A stretch of 64,000 nucleotides of DNA from Scilla litardierei (Eukaryota; Streptophyta; Magnoliopsida; Asparagales; Asparagaceae), in the NCBI GenBank assembly GCA_030789695.1, contig CM061141.1:164763579-164827578 (forward strand), given 5' to 3'. The position numbers and the translations under genes were made by a program. The notes beneath the pieces are model-generated. The model did no database searches, had not been told where the DNA came from, and worked only from the letters and a program-made list of their open reading frames with translations. Each line of letters starts with the position of its first letter. Within the stretch, counting starts at the first letter, position 1. Positions 1-11,607 of the stretch are shown one piece after another.

Positions 1-1004
1 ATAGGGTTCGTAGGGTTCATCCCTACGCCCTAAGACGATAAAACTACTCACAATTCATAATGCAAATCATTAGAAATTCAATAGAAATATCAATAGAAAT
101 CATTGCAATAGAAAATATATCAATAAAAATGAGGTTTTTGATAGAGAGAGACAAACCAATGAAGATTCAATAGCATCCAACAAAATAACACTTTTATCTC
201 TCTCCAAAGAACTAAATCTAATCTCCTAAAAAGTAATCTAAAAAGGCTGCCAAAAACTCTAAAAAAGCTCTCTAAACTGGGTTAAAAACTGGGGTTAAAT
301 ACCCCCCAAAATCGCCCAAAAAACTGTGACAAAACTGCCCCTGCGCAGCTTGAAAATCGCAATTTATGCTACAAGCAGCGCGGCTCACTCTGCCGAGTGA
401 CAAATGTCATTCGGCCGAGTGACAAACCCTGACGGATTCCAATAAGTCTGGACTTTTGGGGTTCGGCTCCTCGGGAGTTACTCGGCTGCGTGACTTTCTT
501 CAATTCGACCGATGGGTTTTCTTCACTCGGCCGAGTCGGAACTCGGGACTGCACTGACAGATTGCAGTAAGTTGGGTGTTTTTGGTTGCCGTCGTCTTGA
601 TGCCACTCGGGCGAGTGGTGTCTCTGTGGTTCGGCCGAGTGGGCTGGCGATGGTCGGCCGAGTGCACGCTGATACTCAATCTGTTGCGTGTCCGATCTGG
701 CCGGCCGAGCGGGCTGTCGATGATCGGCCGAGTGACTCCTTCACTCTGCCGAGTGACATGCTGAAAATGCCCAATCTTCGTATTTTTGCTTCCTCGTCGC
801 TCCTGCGATGTTCTTTCTTCTTCCACTCCTCTCCAATCGCCGAATTCCCCTCAAAAGAGTCACGGGTGACACTCCGAAGTGGGTGCATCTCAGAATCACT
901 CCAAATCGCTCCAAATCTCTTGAAATACGACAAAAACAAGAAATCGTGAAAATCATCGCAATATTGCCGAATAATCGTGAAAAATGCGATATGGGCGATC
1001 GAAA
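1..1004 (-). repeat. LTR-like block with TCGGCCGA palindromes, class uncertain
   Basis: Positions 380-760 hold about ten variants of a short palindrome around TCGGCCGA, often extended to ACTCGGCCGAGTGAC. Read on the minus strand, this cluster lies upstream of a TATA-like TATTTAA near 298, followed by an AT-rich leader running off the left edge of the window. That order (palindromes, TATA, leader) is the order seen in the LTR of the Sirevirus-like element S2 at 49114. I infer a minus-strand LTR whose internal part lies outside the window. I found neither terminal TG nor CA, nor a partner copy, so class and limits are open. ORFs called here are compositional. Confidence 0.4.
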
Positions 1005-1603
1005 TGGCATGCAAACATGCAGAAAAAAGGTGTAAAATGTGGAGTGATCACACACAGCTACATGACTCATTCTCTTCATTCTCTTCAGCTCTTATGCTTC
1101 TTCTTCTTAATCGTTCAACACATTAAATTTCTTGACAAGTGGCCAGATCTGCAGCAACAGAGAAATTATAAGATATGAGATCGACAGCAGCAGAAAGAGT
1201 TCTCGAATGTAGGCATCTTCCTCATCTGATCATAATTAATACTTTGGGTTTTAAGGAGCAATATTGGACCCACAGCCCTATGAATTCAAAGCCACAATGG
1301 CTGCTTTTTGGACTAAAGTATAGGATAAATTGGTTTTAAGAGAAACAGTTTTAAAGAGAATCAGTTTCATCACATTTATACTGATATCTTCAGGCCAGAT
1401 GCATGTAGTATATTTCTTCCTAGATAATACAAAATTGTTATCTATAGTATATAAAAATATCAGCCTTCATATCAAAGCCCTGGTAACTCATCGGGCGAAG
1501 GTTTTTCCTACAGAAAATATGGAGCAATGATGTTAAACTAATTTATAATAGTATATACTATTTTATAATAGTATATAAAATAGGCAATTTTGAGCAAACA
1601 TAC
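1005..1603. other. no recognisable feature
   Basis: AT-rich sequence between the LTR-like block and the FRS relic. No coding exon, terminal repeat or tandem repeat stands out. Confidence 0.5.
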
Positions 1604-3989
1604 CTTGTTTCTATCGGATGTACTCATACGACAAGTTCTCATGTCGTGACCCTTTTCTCCACAAACACTGCAAGTCCTTTTTCTTGATTGACTTTCATCT
1701 TGTGAGACTTGTATTCCAGACGGAATCCTTGACGCCACTCGTGTTCGACCTTTAGTTCTTGCTTTTGCAGGATAATGCATAATGACATCATTTAGTCCCA
1801 CTTCTTATTTGATAGGTGCATTGGACCCCACCTGAGTGCTTGGATCTTCAGAAGCAGTTTACGCTTTATCATTCAAATTATGTTGGTCCAAAAAACTGTT
1901 TGCCCACCCAAAGACGTCATCAAATAGAATGGGATCTCTTGTAACCGCCTCCACGACTTTATCGAATGATGAACGAAGTCTCTAGGTTTGAAGTGGAGTA
2001 ATTTGATTTGGACGCACTCCGTGGACTGTGCTAGTCGAAGAGGCCATAAGACTCATGATACTATGTCTTGCATTTAGTGTCCATCTTGGTAAAATATATC
2101 TCTCAGGGATGGCTTGCATATCAAACTTTTGCTTCACGATATATAAAATTTACGTGCATAGAAAACCTTCAGTCTCGATCCTTGCACACGTACATAAGAA
2201 TATTCCAGTAGATATATTGCATTGAACATAATGCAAGTAGCTCTTTCCATCAATCTGCATAGTTACTTTATATGTGGTCGTATCCCCTTCTATGCTCACC
2301 CTTTCATGCCGACAGTATATAGTATTTTTGAACCGAGTTTGAAAAATGGTGAATATGTTTCTAGTATAAACCTTTCTGGCATTAACCTCTAACTCATGCA
2401 TGCCGCGAAAGTCTGGTTTGTTCCTCATACAAAAAGTATCTTCTCTCTCCTATTTGTCTCGCTAAAATTTTACCGCTTTATTATATTGATCGATGAACTC
2501 GTATAATGGAGTCATAGAGTTTACGTAACCATCAAAATACGAGTTCATGCTTTCACTCATTTGGCTGGACGCCATGCCTACACACAAAACAATAAATGAA
2601 AACCATATGATTAGTTTATTTTGATCATATATTTTTACAACTATCTCTATCGTATTAACATTTTCATACCTGCAAAGAAAGTATCCAGTAGGTACGCCTT
2701 AATTCAATGTTGTGCTTTCTCATGCATCGTATGTAACCACTTCCATGCTTTCATTTCATTTTTTTTGTTTATCTGTCAATGGCTCCAGAAATTTCTTTTG
2801 GTACTTCCTATTAAGGTGACCCAATATCTCTCGGCTTGTTCAACATTTTGACTGTTCTTACACCAATTTGCATAGTATTCATCAAATTCATAGTTATAAG
2901 AAGACCGCAACGAATGTAGATGCTCATCTTCATGCAGACTGATATGCCATATGCAATACATGTGCTTTGTAGTTGGACAAACTTTTTTGATTGCATTGCA
3001 TATTACCGGGTCATGATCAGTGATGATAACTCCTGGTGCTTTACACAACATACATGTTAACCACTGTCCAAATAACCAAACAAATGATTCTTTCCTCTCA
3101 TCAGCAAGAAGAGCACATCCAAATAAAATAGACTGTTTATGATGATTGACACTTGTAAAAGGTGCCAAAGACAACATGAAACTATTTGTCTTATAAGTGA
3201 CATCAAATACAACAACATCTCCAAACTGGATGTATGATGTCATCGCCCTTCCATCAGCCCAAAATATACTCCTACATACATTTTCTTCATCATGCTCAAT
3301 AGCATAATAGAACTGAGAGCCTGTAGCTTGCCTTTTAAGAAATTGTTCAATTACTGTACTGCATTCCTTCCCGATATTTTTCTTTCTTGCTACTCTCAAA
3401 TGATCACTGCATTGTTGCGTAGTAATATTGACATTACTACTACTCGTGGCATTTAGAATCCTTGTAATCTTTGCAGGTCCTACACCAAAGCCACGAAATT
3501 GATCGACTAAATTCCTATATGTTCCATCCATATGCGATATTTTATGTGACTGTAACATCTGGATCTTCGAAGGGGTTTTAATCAACTGATGATTATGAAC
3601 ATCATCAAAGGAGTTGATGGCCAAAACTCCATTGGCGATTATATGAACTGTCATTTGAGGCTTACATCCTTCTCTCTCATTTTTCCTTCGATTAACTTCC
3701 CTCCATATCTCCCTCTTATCTTTTAAGCTTTTATACCCATCTTTGTTGCACACATACTTCCTCCTCGTGGTATTGCCATCTTTTCTCTTTCCAGTAGATG
3801 ACTTTCCGATTGAAAACCCTCCCTTTCTGCAAATGTATTATAAAAGTCAAATGCATCTTCTGCTGTATGAAATTCCATTCCAATATGTGGGCTGTCTTTT
3901 TCATTATCACTATGCATATCCTCTTCATATACGTTGTTTGCACTGTCATTTTCAGCTTCAATCTCATTTGGCATCTCCTGATCATGCAC
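1604..3989 (-). pseudogene. FAR1-RELATED SEQUENCE (FRS)-like pseudogene
   Basis: FRS proteins are plant transcription factors derived from MULE transposases. The pieces appear in family order on the minus strand. A FAR1-type N-terminal region spans 3723-3989 (EDAFDFYNTFAEREGF) and continues in another frame from about 3753. A MULE-transposase core follows at 2776-3640, with acidic residues in VVVFDVTYKTN and IITDHDPV. A canonical GT-AG intron at 2578-2669 joins the FFAG exon in frame to MASSQMSESM, the typical FRS junction. A SWIM-type CxC...CxH motif lies near 2150-2200, and a C-terminal zinc knuckle, CSVCGEKGHDMRTC, near 1650-1680. A frameshift near 3765 and several in-frame stops (for example around 2450-2470) show it is broken. 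It could instead be a decayed MULE, but the retained intron and domain order favour FRS. No terminal inverted repeats were found. Confidence 0.8.
2578..2669 (-). other. GT-AG intron of the FRS relic
   Basis: On the minus strand the exon ends ...TTTGCAG, the intron opens GTATG and closes GTGTAG, and the next exon starts GCATGGCG. Splicing keeps the frame across F-A-G-M-A, a conserved FRS stretch. A retained intron argues that this locus descends from a gene and not from a retrocopy. Confidence 0.75.
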
Positions 3990-4318
3990 AAAGGGTTCAC
4001 TCTATTCGATTTTCATTTTCTAAAATAGAAACAAATAACAATATCAGTAATAATGACACATCATGACAACTAGATATGTCTATCCAAGTAGTAGTAGATT
4101 ATTCATCAACGTGTTAGTTGAAACCACACTACTATTGCTAATCATGTTAAAACCATGCGTATAATAGATAGTCATTTTCAATCTGATCTAATTTTTACCA
4201 TCATATTTGATGAAAAGATCAAATACATCAGAAAATCAAACATATCACCCGTTTTGCGTGTTGAGCAATATTATGTACGACATTCGCTTTATGTTGTCGT
4301 GAAATATTAGCGGCTTCA

Positions 4319-4505
4319 GTAAGTTTTAATGGACATCTTATATTTCTCAACGCGCACAACGGGCTAAATTTTTAAAGGGGTTTGCGCAGAGAGTAATTTC
4401 AATCGCAACACTGTGCTAGGTTGGAAATTACTCACCGCGCAAACCCTTTCAAAAATTTAGCCTGTTGTGCGCGTTGAGAAATATGAGATGTCCATCAAAA
4501 CTTAC
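4319..4505. repeat. foldback (inverted repeat)
   Basis: Left arm about 4319-4400 and right arm about 4422-4505 are near-perfect inverted copies, sharing for example GTAAGTTTTAATGGACATC and its complement, with a loop of about 20 bases containing ATCGCAACACTGTGC. No flanking target duplication was identified. It could be a small foldback MITE or a hairpin-forming remnant. The surrounding stretches 3990-4318 and 4506-4779 show nothing else I recognise. Confidence 0.7.
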
Positions 4506-4784
4506 TCAACACGCAAACCTAGCGACTATAGTGCAATATCTCAGCGTATAATCGTGCTTGCTTGAAATAAGTATGGAGAGTAAATTAGGGATGACCATCC
4601 TAACCTCGATGGAGGACATGAGGAGGGGAATCAACGAGCGTGTGATGGCAGTGATTTAGGGGTGAGATCAGTCGGGGATTGTTGAAATTGAAGACCTAGC
4701 ACAATACAGGGGATCTACTCCAGCTTTGGTGTTTTTAGAGCGAGAGCGTGAATAAAGTGGCCGCGATCGTAATTAAGTACAAAG

Positions 4785-6160
4785 TGTTGGAATTTTATAA
4801 TTCCATATTTCTATTCCAATATGGTTTTGATATGACAAACACATTCAGTGCTACTAACTCAACCTATGCAGATACAAATACATGCTGAGTTCCATACATT
4901 CAGATATCTTCATGCATATTCAAACGGATATATCATAGTTCATGAAGTTGGAAAGGCAAAGGCACCTTACATCCACGACTTGGATATATAATCACTTGAT
5001 AAGGATCCCCAGCAAAGAAGCTTCTCAGATTAAGTTGCAGATGCAGTCTTATCTACGGATTTTATGTAATCAATGTAAAATTTACTTTTTTAGAGTTACA
5101 AAGCCTTGTGATACTATATCTTAGTCTCCTAGGTTTCATTACTCAGAATTCTACACTTCCCAATTTCGAAAATTCATTCCCAGAAAATTGGCAGACCAAT
5201 TTCCAAATTAGTCGACCAATTTTAAATCTTTGAATTTGACTATGGGATTTCTTGAGCAAACTCCCTTGACCATGTAGATTCTGAAACTGTCATCCAACGA
5301 TCAAAATTCTTTCTCTAAATTTTGGTCGACCAATTTTATTTTTTGGTCGACCAAACACAAAACTAACCGTTTGATGCCCAAACTTCCCAGAGAGGTTTAT
5401 GACCATTTCCCAACGTCATTAACACTTTTCAACCGTTCCAAAACACTATAAATAGAGGGGTAGACCCTCTCTTTTGATACACACACTTTCCTCTTCTTTA
5501 CTTACATTTCTGTTGAAATCAAGCCTCTGATTTTCTTAAGCATTCGGTCATTAGTTGTTCTTTTCTTATTTGTAAGAAGAAATTAATAGATTTCTCTCTT
5601 CGTTTAAGAACGGAAGAACTTGGATTTCAACACTTTTTGGGAAAGTTGTTCTTTTCTTATTTGTAAGAAGAAATCGTTAGATTTCTCTCTTCATTTAAGA
5701 ACGGAAAAACTTCAATTGTGTTTCACCATTTCATATCTTGAAACATTGAAGTCTCTCTTTTAAACACCGTCCCTTTGAATTCATATTACATGTTCATTAC
5801 AAGGCTATAAGGTGTTTATTTTATTTTATTTCATTACAAAGTTATTTGGATCTCTTTGAGAGAGATTGTACAAAGTTTGGAACACTAGAGGTGTTGACAT
5901 TTTTGTAAAGTTGGTGCTTGCGGGGCAAGTGATTATAGTGGATTTAAAATCTCTACTGGGAGTAGAGGACTGGACTAGGATCAAGAGGATCCGAACCAGA
6001 ATACATCTCTGTGTTTGTGAATGCTTTATTTTCAATACTTGTCATTTCATTTCTGTGCCATCTTTGCAAATATCAGTAACATTTTATTTGCAACAATTTT
6101 TATTATATACACTATTCACCACCCCTCCTAGTGTATTGATCCATACAGGCTAAAATTACA
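4785..6160 (+). repeat. S1 5' LTR
   Basis: Begins TGTTGGAATT and ends AAAATTACA directly before the PBS. It has a TATA box at 5447-5454, two adjacent GGTCGACC palindromes near 5325-5360, and an R/U5 duplication: GTTGTTCTTTTCTTATTTG occurs at 5554 and again at 5645. It is 1376 bases against 1121 for the 3' LTR. The difference is mainly a segment, about 4981-5241, absent from the 3' copy. Confidence 0.92.
5447..5454 (+). promoter_or_regulatory. TATA box of S1 LTR
   Basis: TATAAATA followed by GAGGGG, within the U3 part of the LTR. The 3' LTR has TATATATA at the equivalent place. Confidence 0.7.
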
Positions 6161-6162
6161 TT

Positions 6163-6174
6163 TGGTATCAGAGC
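6163..6174 (+). promoter_or_regulatory. S1 primer binding site
   Basis: TGGTATCAGAGC lies two bases after the LTR end. It is the usual plant copia PBS complementary to initiator methionine tRNA. Confidence 0.85.
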
Positions 6175-6183
6175 AAGGTTAAG

Positions 6184-7844
6184 ATGGCAGAAAGTTCGCA
6201 GCATCAAACATGAACACAGTTTCACATAACTACAACACAAATCAACATCCTGAAGGGCACTCTTAAGTTTGTCCTCCTCTATTTGATGGTTCTAACTACT
6301 CATATTGGAAAATATGAATGGATACTCATCTCTAAAGTATGCATTATGAGATATGGGACATCGTAGAGACAGGATACACAAAGCCAACAACTCATGTTGC
6401 TGAATGGACCACTGACAACAAATCTGGAAAGACCAACAACTCAAAGGCCATGAATGCTTTATTCTATGCCATGTATAAACATGAGTTTAATTGAGTATCT
6501 CAGGCCAAAACTGCAAAAGAGATTTGGCACATACTCGAGGTAACTCATGAAGGTACGAGTAAAGTAAAGGAAACTAAGATTTCCTCTTTGGTTTATAAAT
6601 ATGCGTTGTTCAAAATGCAAGACAAAGAGACAATTGGAGAAATGAACACAAGGTTCACTAACAGTATTAATTCTTTTAATGCTCTTGGAAAAGTTTATTC
6701 TTCTCATGATCAGGTACGCAAGATTCTTAAGGTACTCTCTCCAGAATGGCGTCCAAAGATTACTGCTATTGAGGAAGCCAATGATCTTTCCACATTAAGC
6801 ATGGAAGATCTTATTGGTAACCTAATGGCCTATGAAGTTACATTACAAGATGAGAAAGAAGAGTCAGATCAAAAGAATAAAGTACTCGCCTTCAACACTA
6901 CATCAGAAAATGAAGACTCAGATGAAAATATGGCATTCTTTGCCAAGAACTTCAGAAAATTCTTTCAAAAAGGTAAGTATAATAATAATTTCAAATCTAA
7001 GAATACTAATTCTTCTCTCTGCTTTAATTGTAATAGCATATGAAGAAAGATTGTCCTCTTCTCAAGGCTAAGTTCAAAACTACCAACAACAATGATCAAT
7101 CTAGAAGAGAAATGAAGTTTGACAAAATGAAGAAAGCATTTGCGGCAACATGGGATGGTTCTTCAGATGATGAAGATGATGATCATAATGAAAGTGCAAA
7201 CATGTGCTTTATGGCACAAGATGATGAAGATGATGTGTGTTCTTTTAATAACGAAGAATTACTAGATGCTTTAAAGATCTTAGTTCTCGTTTCAAAAAAT
7301 TAAATGGACAACATAAATTTTGAAACAGAATAATGATAATCATCTTCTTATATATCAAGAATTATCTTCTAAAAGCACTACACCAAATTCTATACATATT
7401 GAGAATACATCTTCTCAAGATTTGGATCTTAGTAAAGAGAATGATCTTCTCAAAACTAAGAATCTAGAATTACATACACAAATATCCGAAATGGATAAAA
7501 GTATCTCATCACTAAAGATGAAATACGATGAGATGTCATCCAATGTTAATAAATTTAACAAAGGGAAGACAAATCTCGATGATTTGCTAAAAATTCAATA
7601 TCCAGCAAATCATAGACAAGGACTGGGATATTCTCATAAGGATGCACCCAAGTCTTGTAACACATCTTCATCTAGTGGAAAAACAATTTTTGTTAAACCA
7701 CAAAAGAAGAATCACGCATTCATTTACACGAAGAAAGTAAACATTCCTACTTCTTCTTCACAAGAAATGTTATTAACATTTCAAAATCATCTCGTAGGAA
7801 ACCTACTACGATTAGTATATGGGTTCCTAAGGATTCGTGCTTAA
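6184..7844 (+). pseudogene. S1 gag, broken
   Basis: The ATG at 6184 is ten bases after the PBS, as expected for gag. The UBN2-type gag region appears as FDGSNYSYWK near 6280-6310, then AKTAKEIWHILEVTHEG near 6510-6555 and a long open stretch at 6588-7043. The zinc knuckle near 7020-7050 keeps CFNC and the last Cys, but a stop (CNSI then TGA) removes its His. Acidic and coiled-coil-like segments follow at 7040-7303 and 7320-7844. Early stops lie near 6211, 6332 and 6492, so no full-length Gag can be made. Confidence 0.85.
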
Positions 7845-7882
7845 AAGATAAAAATAGTTATATTCTCATTATATACATTCTA

Positions 7883-9244
7883 TTGTTTATTCTAATGATT
7901 ATATTAGAAAGCCAAATTCCACTTGGGGTTGGCTTCCAAAAATCTAATCCCAAGGACCCTCAAATAAAGGGTACCAATGCTTACTGTTTTATCTTTCAGG
8001 TACCTAGAAAAGAAAGATGGATTTTGGATAGTGGATGTTCAAAACATATGACGGGAAATGTCAACTTGCTTTCAACCATTAAATATAAAGATAGAGTCAC
8101 AGTTACCTTTGGTGACAACAACAAAGGTAAAATCATAGGCACTGGAACAGTTGGTAATACAAATCAGCCTATCATTGAGAATGTTCTCCTAGTTGACGGT
8201 TTGAAACACAATTTGCTTTCCATTAGTCAATTATGTGATAAAAATTACAAAATAGTATTTGAACAAAATGATTGCATCATTTATGATTATGATATGTCAT
8301 CTATTTTATTCCGTGGTAATCGTAAGAATAACATTTATATCTTATGCATTTCTGTTACCACTCATTATCATTGTTTAATGATTACATCAGATGATACACT
8401 TTATGGCATAAACGTTTTGGTCACACTAATTTCAAAAACTCAGCACATATTTCAAAATACAAGTTAGTAAATGGAATGTCAAATATTTCTTTCAAACACA
8501 AACATTTTTGTGATGCTTGTCAACAAGGAAAAATGAACAAATCTTATTTTAAATCAAAGGAAATTATCTCAACAAAGAGACCGTTAGAACTCCTACACTT
8601 GGATTTGTTTGGTCCTTCTAGAGTAGCCTCTTTGAATAGAAGTAGATATGCATTTGTCATTGTTGATGATTATTCAAGATACACTTGGGTTATATTCTTA
8701 CAAAATAAGAATGATGGTTTTGAAGAATTTTCAATATTTTGTAAAAAGATACAAAAAATCAAATCCTCTAACATTGTCACTATTCGTAGTGATCATGGGG
8801 GAGAATTTGAAAATGAATCTTTTACCAAGTTTTTTTAATGAAAATGGCTTTACTCACAATTTTTCTTTTCCTCGTGCTCCTCCTTAGAATGGAGTAGTAG
8901 AAAGGAAAAATAGAACTTTACAAGAATATGCGAGAACAATGCTTTGTGATAGTAAATTACCAAAATATTTTTGGGCAGAAGCTGTCGCAACTGCTTGCTA
9001 CATTATGAATAAAGTTCTTATAAGGCCATTGCTTAATAAAACTTGTTTTGAATTATTCTTTAATCGCATTCCTCGTGTATCATATTTTAAAGTGTTTGGA
9101 TGTAAATGTTTCATTCTTAATACTAAAGATACACTTGACAAATTTGATTCAAAATCTGATGAAGGTATTTTGTTGGATACGCAACACGTAGCAAAGCCTA
9201 TAGAGTATATAACAAAAGAACTTCAACAATTGAAGAATCACTAA
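7883..9244 (+). pseudogene. S1 protease and integrase, broken
   Basis: The protease active site [13 protein letters not shown] lies near 8017-8055. The integrase zinc region is disrupted near 8405, where the LWH...H segment changes frame, and resumes with FCDACQQGK near 8509-8535. Catalytic acids are visible in LHLDLFGPS and [11 protein letters not shown]. The frame then breaks in a run of T at 8829-8837. The third acid, in [10 protein letters not shown] near 8890-8920, is preceded by an in-frame TAG. The catalytic triad is therefore spread over frames and the enzyme is dead. Confidence 0.85.
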
Positions 9245-9489
9245 ATGTCACCTTTGATGAGAACCCCTCATCTAATTCTCACATCATTGATGATGAAGAG
9301 AATATATTACATTTATCTAATTCTTTAGATAATATTAAACTTGATGAAATTGATGCTACTAAACCCTCTGTTGAGTATATTTCAGATAATGCAGATCTTT
9401 TTGAAGCATTTGCACAAGTTCCAAATCATCCATCAGAGTTAATCATTGGAGATATTACAGATGGAGTTAGAACTCGTCGTCAAATAGAA

Positions 9490-11055
9490 CAAATGGCGCA
9501 TTGTGCTTTCCTTTCAACCATTGAACCAAAGAACATCAAAGATGCATGTGAAGACAGTTCATGGATTATTGCTATGCAGGAAGAACTCAATCAATTTCAA
9601 CGAAATGATGTTTAGGAACTGGTTCCCAGACCAACAGATCATTCAATTATTGGTACCAAGTGGGTATTCAAAAATAAATTGGATGAATCTGGTTAAGTAA
9701 TTAGAAACAAAGCACGATTGGTTGCACAAGGTTATAATCAAGAAGAAGGTATTGATTATGATGAAACCTATGCACCAGTTTCACGTCTTGAATCCATTAG
9801 ATTGTTATTATCATTTGCATGTTTTAAAGATTTTAAGTTATTTCAAATGGATGTCAAAAGTGCTTTTTTAAATGGTTTTCTTAAAGAAGAAGTTTATGTA
9901 GAAAAACCTCTTGGTTTTATTGATGAAAATTTAGAAAATCATGTTTTCAAATTGAAGAAAGCTTTATATGGTCTTAAACAAGCACCTCGTGCTTGGTATG
10001 AAAGATTAAAAAGCTATCTTTTAAATTCAGGTTATAAAATTGGTAAAATAGATTCCACTTTATTTATTAAAAACATAAAATCTGACATAATCATTATTCA
10101 AATATACGTTGATGATATTATTTTTGGCTCTATTAATGAATCTCTTTGTCAAGATTTTTCTAAGATTACGCAAAAAGAGTTTGAGATGAGTCACCTGGGT
10201 GAACTCAATTACTTCCTTGGTCTTCAAATCAAACATATGAAGGAAGGAATCTTCATTCACCAAAGCAAGTATTCTAAAGAACTCATTAAGCGTTTTGGTT
10301 TAGAAAGTTCTGCAGAAAAACGTACTCCAATGAGTACATCTACTTCTCTCGAAAAAGATTTAAATGGTAAGAGTGTTGATCAACGTCTTTACATAGGTAT
10401 GATTGGCTCTTTACTTTATCTAACTGCTAGTAGACCAGACATTATATTTTCATTATGTTTATGTGCACGTTTCAAGGCAAATCCTAAGGTTTCACATCTA
10501 ACTGCCGTAAAAAGGATTATTAGATATGGTAAGCATACTTCTGATTTTGGTTTATTTTACCCTAAGTCAAGCACATTTGATTTATTATCATATAGTGATG
10601 CAGACTTTACTGGTTGCAAATCAGATCGTAAAAGTACCAGTGGTACATGCCACTTTTTAGGACATGCTTTAGTTTCTTGGTTTAGCAAAAAGCAAAACTC
10701 TGTTTTATTATCAACAACCGAGGCAGAATATATTGCCGCCGGTTTAGCATGTGCTCAAATTTTATGGATGAAACAAACTATTTCAGACTATGGTATTGAT
10801 TGCTCAACTTGCCCTATTATGTGTGATAATACTAGTGCTATTAATATGTCTAAAAATCCTGTGCACCATTCACATACAAAACATATTGATGTACGTCATC
10901 ATTTTCTAGATGATCATGTTCAGAAAGGAGACATTGTTCTTAAATTTATCTCTACTGAACATCGAACTGCTGATATTTTGACTAAACCTTTGAAAGAAGA
11001 GACTTTTATTAAGCTTCGACGAAATTTGGGAATTATTAGTGAATCCGACTTATGA
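9490..11055 (+). pseudogene. S1 reverse transcriptase-RNase H, largely open
   Basis: The RT N-terminus starts near 9490 (HCAFLSTIEPKNIKDACED) and is interrupted by a TAG near 9614 and a TAA near 9695. From 9718 to 11055 a 445-codon frame is open. It holds [26 protein letters not shown], the catalytic [10 protein letters not shown], and a complete copia RNase H with [19 protein letters not shown] and [11 protein letters not shown], ending [13 protein letters not shown]. This is the best-preserved pol segment of S1. Without read-through of two stops the RT lacks its first approximately 80 residues. Confidence 0.88.
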
Positions 11056-11607
11056 CACATTTTTATAATTTTTAAGAATTTTTTCTCAAGTTTTTTCAAA
11101 AATTTTTGACTATTTTTTAAAATTGGTCGACCAATTCACAAATATTGGTCGCCAATTGACTATTTTTCAATTTTCCAGTAATTGCTTCGTCTTCCCGCTT
11201 CTCTTTTCAGTTAGTTACTTCTAACGGAACCCATCTATTCGTTTTCAAATTTGTATTGGTTCAGTTTTCCAAACTGCTCCTACCGATTGCAAAAATACCC
11301 GTTCCCACAAATATCTCTCACAACTTCCCGTAACTGAATTATTCTCTTTCTTATTTAATCCCTTCAAATCACTCACGCACCTCATCTCTTCATTTTCCAA
11401 CGCACCATCCCATTCCCCAAGGGCCACGTCCTTTCTTCTCTAAACTCGACAGACCCGCCGCCCTTACCCTAATCGTCGAAACCCAAAATTTGACGGCTCC
11501 ACCCCAAAATTCGACGGCATGCCCCATATTCACCGGCCTTTCTCGTCGCTACCCCTCCCCGCCTACAAATTCCTGTCGATCGGCCTTCTCTCTACTCGAT
11601 TTTCACC

